A stretch of 37,061 nt of DNA, from assembly GCA_938091655.1 (NCBI GenBank), contig CALKOA010000064.1:1-37061 (forward strand), given 5' to 3'. Both the position numbers and the translations under genes were made by a program. The notes beneath the pieces were generated by a model. That model ran no database searches. It saw nothing but the letters and a program-made list of their open reading frames with translations, and was not told the origin of the DNA. Position 1 is the first letter of the stretch, and each line of letters starts with the position of its first letter. Shown here one piece after another: positions 25,410 through 34,542 of the stretch. This DNA comes from an uncultured Balneolaceae bacterium. Its GTDB lineage: Bacteria; Bacteroidota; Rhodothermia; Balneolales; Balneolaceae.

Positions 25410-26651
25410 ATGGATAAAAGCACCCGTTATAAAATATTTAATGACCCCGTTCACGGCTTTATTTCCGTACCAAAGGGTATTGTTCTTCAATTAATAGATC
25501 ATCCATACGTTCAACGATTACGTCGTATCCGACAATTGGGATTGGGATATTTAGTATTTCCAGCTGCTGAACATTCTCGTTTTTCTCATGCCTTAGGGGC
25601 CTTAGAATTGGGACAACGAGTTCTAAATAATCTACGTGAGAAAGATACCACCATTAGCAATCAGGAATATGAAGGCACCCTAATTGCATTACTGTTGCAC
25701 GATGTTGGGCATGGCCCCTTATCCCATACGCTTGAGCATTCCCTTCTCAGTGAGTTTAATCACGAGATGATGAGCTTGGCTATTATGCACGAATTAAACA
25801 ACCAGTTTGATGGGGCACTTAACACGGCTATTGAAATATTCACCGATCAACATCCTAAGAAATTTTTACATCAACTAGTGTCATCACAGCTCGATTTAGA
25901 TCGATTAGATTATCTAAAAAGGGATAGTTTTTTTACGGGTGTTTCTGAAGGCTCAGTGGGTATTCAACGCATACTTAAAACCATGCGAGTCCATAAAGGG
26001 AATATTGTTATTGAGCGAAAAGGCATCTATGCCATAGAAAATTATATTATTTCTAGGCGTTTAATGTATATGCAAGTATATCTACACAAAACCGTGTTAA
26101 GTGCCGATTCCCTTATTAGATCAATTTTCAATCGGGTGAGTTATTTGTTCGCACAGGGAGAGCCATTACCAAGTGGAAGTGCTCAACTCGATTACTTTTT
26201 ACGTGAGCAACCGTCTGCAGAAAAACATATTTCATCCACCGTGATTGAAGCATATGCTCAATTAGACGATTATGATGTGTACCAAAGTATTAAAGCTTGG
26301 AAGAATGCTAAAGACCCTATTTTATCTGATTTAAGTCACCGCTTTTTGAATCGAAATTTATTTCGTGCGAGCTTTTTTGATAAGAAACCAAGTAAAAGCA
26401 CCCATCAGAAAATATACGAATTAACCCGTGCCTATCTTGATAAAAATGGGCTTCCAAATGATGATGAGAGTATGAAATACTATATTAGAACCGAATATAG
26501 TACCTCAGAGGCTTATAAGTATAAAAATGATAGTATTTGGATACTCGATAACGAGGTAGCGATCGAATTTTCTAAAGCTGCGGATACAAAAAGTATCATT
26601 GCGTTAACCGAGCCTGTCAAAAAATACTTTATCATTCATCCAAAGTACTAA
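25410..26651 (+). CDS. HD-domain phosphohydrolase (dGTPase-like)
   Basis: HD superfamily protein of 413 residues. The N-terminal FNDPVHGFI and HPYVQRLRRIRQLGLGYLVF lead to the metal motif: HSRFSHALG (H60), LLHDVGHGPLSHTLEH (H97, D98) and the later SQLDLDRLDYLKRD Asp. This is the pattern of bacterial SAMHD1/dGTPase-like enzymes that hydrolyse dNTPs or related nucleotides. The remaining C-terminal half is helical. It follows the thioesterase gene by 5 bp and is convergent with folA. Nearby folA and thyA and a deoxynucleoside kinase farther on fit a nucleotide-pool role, but that is inference; the substrate is unknown. Confidence 0.88.
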   Translation: MDKSTRYKIFNDPVHGFISVPKGIVLQLIDHPYVQRLRRIRQLGLGYLVFPAAEHSRFSHALGALELGQRVLNNLREKDTTISNQEYEGTLIALLLHDVGHGPLSHTLEHSLLSEFNHEMMSLAIMHELNNQFDGALNTAIEIFTDQHPKKFLHQLVSSQLDLDRLDYLKRDSFFTGVSEGSVGIQRILKTMRVHKGNIVIERKGIYAIENYIISRRLMYMQVYLHKTVLSADSLIRSIFNRVSYLFAQGEPLPSGSAQLDYFLREQPSAEKHISSTVIEAYAQLDDYDVYQSIKAWKNAKDPILSDLSHRFLNRNLFRASFFDKKPSKSTHQKIYELTRAYLDKNGLPNDDESMKYYIRTEYSTSEAYKYKNDSIWILDNEVAIEFSKAADTKSIIALTEPVKKYFIIHPKY

Positions 26652-26684
26652 TTAGACTCTTTTAAGGTCACCAACTATCGAGTA

Positions 26685-27164
26685 TTATACACGAGTATAA
26701 TGTATAAAACTTAGGTCTTCACTGACATCGATTCTACTGGTTTCTTCCCAAATAAGGCCAATATCAGAGCGATATTCTGGGAAAAAGGTATCACCTTCAT
26801 ATTCCTTATGAACCAAAGTAATGATCATCTCGTCAGCCAGTTCCATTGCTTGACGATAAACTACTCCACCACCTATAATAAACAGCTTGGACGGTTGTTC
26901 AAGCTTTATTGCTTCTAATGCTTGTTCTAAAGATGAGTAGCAGGCTACATTGTCATAATTTTGAGTAGTACTAAGTACAATATTTTGCCGGTTTGGCAAT
27001 GGTTTAGACCCTAGCTCCTCAAAAACACCTCTGCCCATAAGAATGGGAAACCCTGAGGTAGTTAGTTTGAAATGCTTCAAATCCTCTGAGAAATGCCATG
27101 GTAGAGTGCCATTACTTCCTATAACAAGGTTGGGGGCATGTGCTGCAATAATAATAATCTTCAT
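26685..27164 (-). CDS. folA: Dihydrofolate reductase
   Basis: Reduces dihydrofolate to tetrahydrofolate with NADPH, recycling the folate used by ThyA. The 159-residue protein shows IIIAAHAPNLVIGSNGTLPW, the acid-bearing SEDLKHFK helix, PILMGRGVFEELG (normally MGRKTFES) and the NADPH-binding FIIGGGVVYRQ. The MGRG substitution of the usual Lys and Thr is slightly unusual. It starts 11 bp after the thyA stop; the pair is a common operon. Length is normal. Confidence 0.95.
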   Translation of the reverse strand: MKIIIIAAHAPNLVIGSNGTLPWHFSEDLKHFKLTTSGFPILMGRGVFEELGSKPLPNRQNIVLSTTQNYDNVACYSSLEQALEAIKLEQPSKLFIIGGGVVYRQAMELADEMIITLVHKEYEGDTFFPEYRSDIGLIWEETSRIDVSEDLSFIHYTRV

Positions 27165-27175
27165 AAGTGGTGCAA

Positions 27176-28003
27176 TTAGACCGCGACTTCAAAGCGAATT
27201 AAAGGATCAGGATCGTAGCCAGTTAATTCAAAGTCACCAAAGCTTAATTCATCTACAGGTTTATTTGCAATTTTAAGCTCCGGTAGTGCCTTTGGCGAAC
27301 GGGTTAATTGTTCTTTCAATCCGTCTATATGGTTTACATAGATATGTGCGTCTACAATAGTATGGGCGAAAACTCCTGGTTCAAGTCCTACTTCTTGGGC
27401 AATAGCCATTGTGAGAGCAGAATAACATGCTAGATTAAATGGGATACCTAAGGCAATGTCTCCAGAACGTTGCGTCAGGTGACAGTTTAGTTTACCATCA
27501 GAAACATTGAAAATATACATAATATGGCAAGGTGGTAAGGCCATTTTGGGCAACAAACCAGGGTGCCAGGTACTCACAACTATTCTGCGACTCATTGGAT
27601 CTGTCTTAAGCATATGAATCGCATTTTGAACCTGATCAAATTCGTCACGCCTCCACTCTGTAGTTCCATCTTCATTTTTATGTTCAACTAGGTAAGGAAA
27701 ACGTCGCCATAGCACAGGATAAATCGGACCTACATGCCCATCTTCATCGGCCCAAGCATCCCATATATGAACATTGTTTTCGTCACGCAGCCACCTAATA
27801 TGGTCTTCTCCGCGTAAATACCATAATAATTCTAGAATAACGGATTTAAAAAATACTTTTTTGGTAGTCAATAGTGGAAACCCTTCTGAGAGATCTACCT
27901 TATAATACTCTGCAAAATTAGAAATAGTGTCTGTACCAGTACGATTAGTTTTATGCACACCGTGATCTAAAACTCGTTGAACTAAATCATGATAAACTTT
28001 CAT
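27176..28003 (-). CDS. thyA: Thymidylate synthase (ThyA type)
   Basis: Converts dUMP and methylene-THF into dTMP and dihydrofolate. The 275-residue protein has catalytic Cys159 in ALPPCHIMY, the Arg pair DPMSRRIVVSTW, QRSGDIALGIPFN and the C-terminal HIYVNHIDGLKEQL. The usual GPVYG loop reads VGPIYPVLWRRFP (91-103), with Pro at the Gly. A short insert (VEHKNEDGTTEWRRDEFDQ) follows. It is upstream of folA and 34 bp after mgtE on the same strand. The assignment is secure. Confidence 0.95.
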   Translation of the reverse strand: MKVYHDLVQRVLDHGVHKTNRTGTDTISNFAEYYKVDLSEGFPLLTTKKVFFKSVILELLWYLRGEDHIRWLRDENNVHIWDAWADEDGHVGPIYPVLWRRFPYLVEHKNEDGTTEWRRDEFDQVQNAIHMLKTDPMSRRIVVSTWHPGLLPKMALPPCHIMYIFNVSDGKLNCHLTQRSGDIALGIPFNLACYSALTMAIAQEVGLEPGVFAHTIVDAHIYVNHIDGLKEQLTRSPKALPELKIANKPVDELSFGDFELTGYDPDPLIRFEVAV

Positions 28004-28037
28004 ATAAGAGTGTTTTAGCGTTATTAATAGGGTTGAA

Positions 28038-29420
28038 TTACATCAATATCTCTTTCAAAAATAAAATGGCTATTGAAAAATAAATGATAATTCCACTGAC
28101 ATCGACCACTGTTGCAACAAATGGTGCCGATGAAACTGCCGGATCAAAACCAAGTCGAGATAATATAAAGGGTAACATTGCACCAATAAAATTACCAAAT
28201 AAAACAATAGACAATAAACTTAAAGCAATAACTACAGCGGTCAGATACGACTGTTGATCAACGTAGCCATTTGCTGCAAGATCCCAAGCTAACAAGGTTA
28301 CAAAGCCTAAAATACCAATCAGGAGACCTAGTATTATTCCTGAACTTAATTCCCTGAAAAATACCTTTTTCCAATCATCTGCTCTTATATCATCCGTGGC
28401 CAACGCCCGAATTATAAGTGTGGCTGCTTGAGCACCTGAATTACCCCCACTTGATATTATTAAAGGTACAAAAAAAGACAAAAATACAATCTTCGAGAGT
28501 AACTCTTCGTACTGCCCCATAGTTAAAGCTGTTAAAATCTGACCCACAAATAAAACGATAAGCCACCCTAGGCGTTTTTTTACCATTTGCATGATAGAGG
28601 TTTGAGAATAATAGTCATCCAGAGCGTCCATGGCTGCCATTTTCTGCATATCCTCAGTAATTTCCTCTTCTGCTACATCGATAACATCATCCGCCGTCAC
28701 AATACCTACTAGCACATTATCAGAATCTACCACAGGTAAGGCTACCCTATCGTATTTAGCAAGCATTTTAACTGCTTCTTCTTGATCTTCAAAGACACGC
28801 AGTGCGGTGAAAGACTCATCCATTAAGGTGGAAATAGTTTGGTCTTCAGCAGCAACAATTATTTCAGTAATCTTTAAGTCATCAATTAATTGTTCTCGAT
28901 CATTAACTACATAAATTACATTCAATGTCTCTGCCATGGCCGCATATTTACGAATATGCTCCATACTTCGCTTAACCGTCCAATCAGATTTTACACGAAC
29001 ATATCTTGGAGTCATCAAACGACCAACAGAATCTTCCGGATATCCTAACAACTTCTTCACTTGAAGCTGATCTGACGGTCTCATAGAATTCATCACCCTT
29101 TGGGTTAGGTCACCAGGCAATTCTTCCATCAACGCAACCTGTTCATCCGGCTCTAGGTTACTCATTACTTCAGATAACTGTTGCTTAGTAAATAACTCCA
29201 GTAGGGTAACCCCTTTATTTGAAGGGAGTTCAGCAAAAACATCGGCAGCAATATTCTTTTTTAACAATCGGAACACAACTACGGCAACATCGCTATCCAA
29301 TTCCACGAGCAGTTCTGCTATATCGGCAGGAGGAACATCAGCTAACACCTCTTTTAAACCTATCCAATCCTTCTTTTGGATAAGTTCATCAAATTCAGGT
29401 TTTAATAGTTGGACTAGCAT
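28038..29420 (-). CDS. mgtE: Magnesium transporter MgtE
   Basis: Mg2+ channel of 460 residues. The cytoplasmic N domain (about 1-130) has the repeated LLVELDSDVAVVVFRLL and PDEQVALMEELPGDLTQRV helices. A pair of CBS domains follows (about 136-256, LMTPRYVRV and IVTADDVIDVAEEE), which senses Mg2+ in known members. Five TM helices complete it (about 285-458) with the pore-related SSGGNSGAQAATLIIRAL and the C-terminal DPAVSSAPFVATVVDVSG. All expected parts are present. It lies 34 bp before thyA on the same strand; a functional link to it is not evident. Confidence 0.95.
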   Translation of the reverse strand: MLVQLLKPEFDELIQKKDWIGLKEVLADVPPADIAELLVELDSDVAVVVFRLLKKNIAADVFAELPSNKGVTLLELFTKQQLSEVMSNLEPDEQVALMEELPGDLTQRVMNSMRPSDQLQVKKLLGYPEDSVGRLMTPRYVRVKSDWTVKRSMEHIRKYAAMAETLNVIYVVNDREQLIDDLKITEIIVAAEDQTISTLMDESFTALRVFEDQEEAVKMLAKYDRVALPVVDSDNVLVGIVTADDVIDVAEEEITEDMQKMAAMDALDDYYSQTSIMQMVKKRLGWLIVLFVGQILTALTMGQYEELLSKIVFLSFFVPLIISSGGNSGAQAATLIIRALATDDIRADDWKKVFFRELSSGIILGLLIGILGFVTLLAWDLAANGYVDQQSYLTAVVIALSLLSIVLFGNFIGAMLPFILSRLGFDPAVSSAPFVATVVDVSGIIIYFSIAILFLKEILM

Positions 29421-29522
29421 GTACGTCTGCTTATTGGGTGTTGGATATATGAAATGGTGAGGGCAGTAAATCTAAACTTCAAACCCAGTATCATCATTTA
29501 ATAATAGAATATAACTAAATGT

Positions 29523-30299
29523 TTAATCTACATCTAAAATCTGAAGCGCATTTCTTGCGGCTTCTTGCTCGGCTTTTTTCTTACTCTTTCCGGTACCATT
29601 ACCAAAAATTTCTGTACCAATGGAAACTTCTACTTTAAAGGTCCTATTATGACCAGGCCCCTTTTCATCGACCACTCGATATTCAGGTAGACTCATTTTG
29701 TTTGCTTGAGCATATTCTAATAAGGTACTTTTAAAATTATCATTGATTTGCGATAAATCATCAAAATTTAGGTGCTCATCATATACTTTACGAACAAATT
29801 CAAAAGTAACTTTGTACCCTTCGGTTATATAAATAGCCGCTATCATTGACTCAAAAATATCAGCTAGTATACCTTTCGATTTTGTTACACCACCTTTAGA
29901 ATCCGTGAATTCTAACAAGGATTCTATCCCCAGATCTTTAGACAAATTGGATAGAGTTTCGCCTCTTACCATTTTTGCTCTGGTTTTTGTCAAAAAACCT
30001 TCGTCTTCTTCAGGATATTTTTGAAATAATAGTTCAGCCGAAATTAGGTCTAATACGGCATCACCAAGAAATTCTAATCGCTCATAGGAATCGTAACTTT
30101 CATACTTTTCAAGAGAGGTAGAGGAACGATGTCGAAGTGCTTTTTGATAGAGTGTAGCATCGCTAGGTACAAAGCCTAAAATCTTGCTTAATTCTTCTAA
30201 CCTTTGATCGTTTGAATCAAGCTCTTTTTTTTTTACCTGTGCGTTGTTTGCTGTTTTCCTTGAATTAAAACCGGATAAAAACCGAGTAATCCAACTCAT
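29523..30299 (-). CDS. rnc: Ribonuclease III
   Basis: Double-strand-specific endoribonuclease that cuts rRNA precursors and structured mRNAs. The 258-residue protein has an N-terminal polar extension (about 1-35). The catalytic domain has the signature ERLEFLGDAVLDL and the second acidic cluster GILADIFESMIAAIY. A C-terminal dsRNA-binding domain follows (about 187-255; GTGKSKKKAEQEAARNAL). The start is 2 bp after the fabF stop, so the two are likely translationally coupled. acpP-fabF-rnc is a common order in bacteria. The four catalytic acidic residues appear to be present. Confidence 0.97.
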   Translation of the reverse strand: MSWITRFLSGFNSRKTANNAQVKKKELDSNDQRLEELSKILGFVPSDATLYQKALRHRSSTSLEKYESYDSYERLEFLGDAVLDLISAELLFQKYPEEDEGFLTKTRAKMVRGETLSNLSKDLGIESLLEFTDSKGGVTKSKGILADIFESMIAAIYITEGYKVTFEFVRKVYDEHLNFDDLSQINDNFKSTLLEYAQANKMSLPEYRVVDEKGPGHNRTFKVEVSIGTEIFGNGTGKSKKKAEQEAARNALQILDVD

Positions 30300-30301
30300 C
30301 T

Positions 30302-31549
30302 TTAGGATCCTTGGAATCGCTTGAAAACTAGAGTCGAATTATGTCCACCAAAACCAAATGCATTGTTCATAGCGTAGTTGAGCTCACGAGCTACAGGGGC
30401 ATTAGCAGTGTAATTAAGATCGCATTGTGGATCTTGATTATCAATATTGATAGTGGGAGGTACAATGCCGTGATAGAGGGCCAAAACGGCAGCAAGAGAT
30501 TCAATAGCACCAGCTGCTCCTAAGGTATGTCCTGTCATTGACTTCGTTGAGTTTAAATTCATTTTATATGCATGATCTCCAAAGACTTTTTTAATGGAGT
30601 TCGTCTCTGCTATATCACCTAGTAGTGTTGATGTACCGTGCATATTTATATGATCTACATCTTCAGTTGTAATTCCAGCAGATTTTAATGCATTTTTCAT
30701 CGCCAATATAACTCCATTTCCTTCAGGATCTGGTGCCGTGATGTGATAGGCATCGGCTGAATAACCGTAACCAACTATTTCGCCGTAAATTCTCGCCCCT
30801 CGCTCTAGGGCCAAATCTAATGATTCGAGTACCATAATTCCCGATCCTTCTCCAAGTACGAATCCATCTCTGTCTATATCAAAAGGCCTTGAAGCTGCTT
30901 TAGGGTCATCGTTTCTGGTACTCATTGCCTTCATGGCATTGAATCCAGAAATTCCAATTTTTGTAACCGGTGCTTCAGTCCCACCAGTTATTGAGTAATC
31001 TGATTGCCCATAACGAATCATGTCATAAGCAATGCCAATATTATGAGAACCAGTGGCGCAGGCTGAAACAGCACAAAAATTAGGTCCTCTAAATCCATAC
31101 TTTATAGATATTTGGCCCGATATAATATCAGGTATAGACATTGGAATATAAAAAGGTGATACTCCTCTTGGTCCCCTTTCATAAAATGCAATGGATTGAT
31201 CGTAAAACGTTTTCATACCTCCTATTCCTGTTCCAACATGAACTCCTACACGATCTTTATCTATCTCAGATAAAATCAATTTAGAATCAATAATTGCTTC
31301 TTCAGATGCAATCAAGGCATATTGCGTAACAAGGTCTAATTTTCTAGCTTCTTTTCTTTCAAAATGCTTTAATGGATCATAGTTGTCAATCTGTGTAGCG
31401 AAAGTCGTTGCAAAACCATTTGTATCAAATCTTTCAACATTTTTTGCACCACTTTCTCCAGAAAGTAAACCATTCCAAAAATCAGGAGCGCTCTTCCCTA
31501 CTGGGGTAAGAGCGCCTATTCCTGTAATTACAACTCGTCGTGAACTCAT
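30302..31549 (-). CDS. fabF: 3-oxoacyl-ACP synthase II (FabF)
   Basis: Elongating beta-ketoacyl-ACP synthase of fatty-acid synthesis. The 415-residue protein has the thiolase fold with nucleophile Cys164 (SACATGSHN), and the His residues of MHGTSTLLGD and KSMTGHTLGAAGA. The C-terminal NNAFGFGGHNSTLVFKR is typical. It is 14 bp after acpP and 2 bp before rnc. Length and motifs match FabF. Confidence 0.97.
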   Translation of the reverse strand: MSSRRVVITGIGALTPVGKSAPDFWNGLLSGESGAKNVERFDTNGFATTFATQIDNYDPLKHFERKEARKLDLVTQYALIASEEAIIDSKLILSEIDKDRVGVHVGTGIGGMKTFYDQSIAFYERGPRGVSPFYIPMSIPDIISGQISIKYGFRGPNFCAVSACATGSHNIGIAYDMIRYGQSDYSITGGTEAPVTKIGISGFNAMKAMSTRNDDPKAASRPFDIDRDGFVLGEGSGIMVLESLDLALERGARIYGEIVGYGYSADAYHITAPDPEGNGVILAMKNALKSAGITTEDVDHINMHGTSTLLGDIAETNSIKKVFGDHAYKMNLNSTKSMTGHTLGAAGAIESLAAVLALYHGIVPPTINIDNQDPQCDLNYTANAPVARELNYAMNNAFGFGGHNSTLVFKRFQGS

Positions 31550-31563
31550 GTAATTAAATTATA

Positions 31564-31803
31564 TTAAGCGAGTTTTTCTTGAATATATTTTACTGCATCA
31601 CCAACTGTAGCAATGGTTTCTGCATCTTCATCGGGAATACTAAGATCGAAATCTTTTTCGAATTCCATAATTAATTCTACAGTATCAAGAGAATCCGCAC
31701 CTAAATCGTTGGTGAAGTTTGCTTCAGCAACTACTTCTGATTCGTCTACACCTAATTTATCGATGATGATTTCTTTTACTTTTGATTCTACATCTTGTGA
31801 CAT
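31564..31803 (-). CDS. acpP: Acyl carrier protein
   Basis: Small acidic carrier of 79 residues whose Ser38, in [12 protein letters not shown], should receive 4'-phosphopantetheine. It carries growing acyl chains for the Fab enzymes. It is separated from fabG by 91 bp, the largest gap within the fab genes, and an AGGACTC lies just upstream of the start. This gap may hold its own promoter, since ACP is needed in large amounts, but no clear box is seen. Confidence 0.98.
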   Translation of the reverse strand: MSQDVESKVKEIIIDKLGVDESEVVAEANFTNDLGADSLDTVELIMEFEKDFDLSIPDEDAETIATVGDAVKYIQEKLA

Positions 31804-31894
31804 AATGAGTCCTATATTTTAATGGTAGTTAGTATTGTACTAATTTAAGAAACTTAATAATATCTTGCACATAAATAGCTTATAAGAAAGCTGC

Positions 31895-32653
31895 CTATAT
31901 GGCCATACCTCCGTCTACTCGAATAACCTCTCCAGTTATATAGCTACTAAGATCGGAAGCAAGGAACAAACAAGCAGCAGCTACCTCGTCTACATTACCG
32001 GCTCTACCTAGCGGTGTAGCTTCTTTTATTCCTTCCAACACTTTTTCATCAAGTGCGTCCGTCATATCCGTTAGTATGTATCCTGGTGCAACAACGTTTG
32101 CTCGAACATTTCTAGAAGCTAGTTCCTTGGCATACGATTTAGTGAACCCAACCAAACCAGCTTTTGATGCTGCATAATTACTTTGGCCTGCATTCCCTGT
32201 TAAACCTACAATAGAGCCCATGTTAATAATGGAACCCCCACGGTTTTTCATCATTGGCCTAGCTACTGCTTTAGAGTAGTTAAAAATACCTTTTAAATTT
32301 GTTTCAATAACCTGATCCCACTGATCTTCGGTCATTCTGAGAATTAATCCGTCTTTTGTAATGCCAGCATTGTTAACAAGAATATCAATTTTGCCCCATT
32401 TTTGCACCACTTCATCAACAACTTCATTAGCTCTGTTAAAATCGGAAGAGTTTGCTTGTATAGATAAAGCATCGGATCCGAGTTCAATTATTTCTTTTGT
32501 TACTTGCTCAGCGGAACTAGAAGAATGAGCGAAGGTAATTGCTACTTTTGCACCTTTAGACGCAAATGCTAAGGCAATAGCTTTACCAATACCTCTGCTT
32601 CCACCTGTAACAAGGGCCACTTTTCCTGTTAAATCTAAATTATAATCTGTCAT
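31895..32653 (-). CDS. fabG: 3-oxoacyl-ACP reductase (FabG)
   Basis: NADPH-dependent reductase of the fatty-acid cycle. The 252-residue form from ATG 32653 begins MTDYNLDLTGKVALVTGGSR with the GxxxGxG Rossmann motif (GGSRGIG). The catalytic set follows: Asn in NNAG, Ser in MGSIVG, and YAASK. An in-frame extension to 32689 would overlap fabD; the ATG one base after the fabD stop is the better start. It is cotranscribed with its neighbours. Confidence 0.97.
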   Translation of the reverse strand: MTDYNLDLTGKVALVTGGSRGIGKAIALAFASKGAKVAITFAHSSSSAEQVTKEIIELGSDALSIQANSSDFNRANEVVDEVVQKWGKIDILVNNAGITKDGLILRMTEDQWDQVIETNLKGIFNYSKAVARPMMKNRGGSIINMGSIVGLTGNAGQSNYAASKAGLVGFTKSYAKELASRNVRANVVAPGYILTDMTDALDEKVLEGIKEATPLGRAGNVDEVAAACLFLASDLSSYITGEVIRVDGGMAI

Positions 32654-32654
32654 G

Positions 32655-33539
32655 TTATTGTATTCCACTAAATTGTAATGTCCGGTCAATTCTTTTGACT
32701 AAGCCTTGGAGTACCTTACCAGGACCCAGCTCAATTACTTCTTTTACGCCATCACTCACCATTTGCTCTATGGTTTGGGTCCATAAGACTGGTTTTAACA
32801 ACTGTTGTAGTACATTGTTTTTTAATTCTTCAGCTGATTGAGATGGAGTGGCATTTACGTTCGAATAAACAGGCACCCTCGCATTAGCAAATGAAAATTT
32901 ATCAAGGCTAAGTTTAAATTCATCATATGCTGGTTGCATTAAAGTCGAATGAAATGCACCACTTACAGGTAAGAGTTTTGCTAACTTAGCTCCCTGCTCT
33001 TTGGCTTCACTCAATGCTGACTCCACAGCATTAAAATGTCCAGATATCACAATCTGTCCTTTTGAATTGTAATTAGCTGGTACGACCGTTTCGTTTAATT
33101 TATCTGAAATATTTTCACAAATCTGAGCCACTAAATCATCCTCAAGCCCAATAACCGCACCCATTGCTCCACTACTACGCTCACCGGCGGATTGCATTAA
33201 TTGCCCACGTAGTCTGACTAATTTTAATCCCTCTTCAAACGATAAAACACCAGCCGCTGTAAGTGCAGAAAACTCACCAAGAGAATGTCCTGCCACACAA
33301 TCCGGTGTCATATCTATAGTTTTAAATACAGCCATAGAATGTACATAAAGTGCCGGCTGCGTATATTCTGTTTGTTTTAAACTATCCTCAGGTCCATCAA
33401 ACATGATGTTGGACAATGAAAACCCTAGGATTTCATCTGCTTCATCTATAATTTTTTTGGCCTCAGGTTCGGAGTGATACCGTTCGGCAGCCATTCCCAC
33501 GAATTGAGAACCCTGACCGGGAAACACCATTGCTTTCAC
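32655..33539 (-). CDS. fabD: Malonyl-CoA:ACP transacylase (FabD)
   Basis: Transfers malonyl from CoA to ACP. The 294-residue form begins at GTG 33539 (VKAMVFPGQGSQ) and overlaps the fabH stop by one base (TAGTG). A strong GGGGAGG lies six bases upstream of the GTG, whereas the longer in-frame extension to 33638 would only read into fabH. The nucleophile Ser86 is in VAGHSLGEFS and a catalytic His is in SGAFHSTLM. The C-terminal GPGKVLQGLVKR is typical. Confidence 0.96.
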   Translation of the reverse strand: MKAMVFPGQGSQFVGMAAERYHSEPEAKKIIDEADEILGFSLSNIMFDGPEDSLKQTEYTQPALYVHSMAVFKTIDMTPDCVAGHSLGEFSALTAAGVLSFEEGLKLVRLRGQLMQSAGERSSGAMGAVIGLEDDLVAQICENISDKLNETVVPANYNSKGQIVISGHFNAVESALSEAKEQGAKLAKLLPVSGAFHSTLMQPAYDEFKLSLDKFSFANARVPVYSNVNATPSQSAEELKNNVLQQLLKPVLWTQTIEQMVSDGVKEVIELGPGKVLQGLVKRIDRTLQFSGIQ

Positions 33540-34531
33540 TATGTACCTCCCCATGTTAAGTATACAGCACCCCAGGTAAAGCCCCCACCGAAGGCCGTTA
33601 AAATAATCGATTCGCCATTTTTCAATTGATCTTTCCAATCATAAAGGCAAAGTGGAATAGTAGCACCTGTAGTATTTCCATATCGCTCAATGTTAATCAT
33701 AACCTTATCCATGCCTAAGCCCATTCTGCGAGCAGTGGCATCGATTATACGCAAATTAGCTTGATGAGGAACAAGCCAAGCAACATCGTCAGCTTGTAGG
33801 TTGTTACGCTCCATAATTTCAGCTGATACATCCGCCATTCCAACGGTAGCTTTCTTAAACACTGCCTTGCCATCTTGCTTAATGTAGTGCATATGATTGG
33901 CTATAGTTTCTAAGGAAGCGGGATATCGACTACCGCCGCCTTTTTGAACTAAATGACAATTAGTATCGCCTTCGCTGTAGTGAATGGAATCCATAATGCC
34001 CGTTCCATCGGTAGATGGTTGTAACAGAACAGCTCCAGCACCATCACCAAAAAGAATACAGGTCGTACGATCGGTATAATCAATAATTGAAGACATTTTA
34101 TCTGCCCCGATTACCAAAACATTTTTGTAGCGTCCACTCTCAATAAATGTTGCACCTGTAGTTAGTGCATAGATAAAACCAGAACAAGCAGCGGAAATAT
34201 CAAAAGCAAACGCATTAGTGGCCCCAATAGCTTCTTGAACCAAACATGCAGTGGAAGGAAATATATAATCAGGAGTAACCGTAGCTACTATTAATACATC
34301 GACCTGTTCGGGACTAAGGCCAGCCGTTTCTAAAGCCTCTTTGGCAGCTTTAGCGGCCATATAAGAGGTCGCCTTTTCGGGATCTTTTAATATTCTTCGT
34401 TCCTTAATACCTGTTCTAGTCCGAATCCACTCATCATTGGTGTCTACAAGTTTCTCCAAATCAAGATTAGTCAAACGATCCTCTGGTAAATAATGTCCGA
34501 CTGACGAGATTGTTGCTCTGATTTGTTCCAT
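33539..34531 (-). CDS. fabH: 3-oxoacyl-ACP synthase III (FabH)
   Basis: Starts fatty-acid chains by condensing acyl-CoA with malonyl-ACP. The 330-residue protein has nucleophile Cys116 in DISAACSGFIYAL, the His of VPHQANLRI and the Asn of RYGNTTGATIP. It is one copy, placed between plsX and fabD as in many bacteria. Primer preference (acetyl or branched) cannot be told. The start ATG follows plsX by 11 bp. Confidence 0.97.
   Translation of the reverse strand: MEQIRATISSVGHYLPEDRLTNLDLEKLVDTNDEWIRTRTGIKERRILKDPEKATSYMAAKAAKEALETAGLSPEQVDVLIVATVTPDYIFPSTACLVQEAIGATNAFAFDISAACSGFIYALTTGATFIESGRYKNVLVIGADKMSSIIDYTDRTTCILFGDGAGAVLLQPSTDGTGIMDSIHYSEGDTNCHLVQKGGGSRYPASLETIANHMHYIKQDGKAVFKKATVGMADVSAEIMERNNLQADDVAWLVPHQANLRIIDATARRMGLGMDKVMINIERYGNTTGATIPLCLYDWKDQLKNGESIILTAFGGGFTWGAVYLTWGGT
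33545..33552 (-). promoter_or_regulatory. fabD: Ribosome binding site of fabD, deciding a GTG start
   Basis: On the minus strand, GGGGAGG inside the end of fabH lies about 6 bases before GTG 33539. It fixes the fabD start and indicates coupling to fabH through a TAGTG overlap. Confidence 0.7.
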
Positions 34532-34542
34532 TAAGGATGTAA

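Noticed and set aside
26685-26700. TATAC/GTATA inverted repeat at the folA end as a terminator
   Set aside because: Stem only 5 bp, within the coding end, no T-run.
32654-32689. Longer fabG reading to 32689
   Set aside because: The extra 12 residues overlap the end of fabD. ATG 32653 follows the fabD stop directly and matches the usual FabG N-terminus.
33540-33638. Longer fabD reading to 33638
   Set aside because: The extra 33 codons are fabH sequence in another frame. The strong GGGGAGG and GTG 33539 mark the real start.
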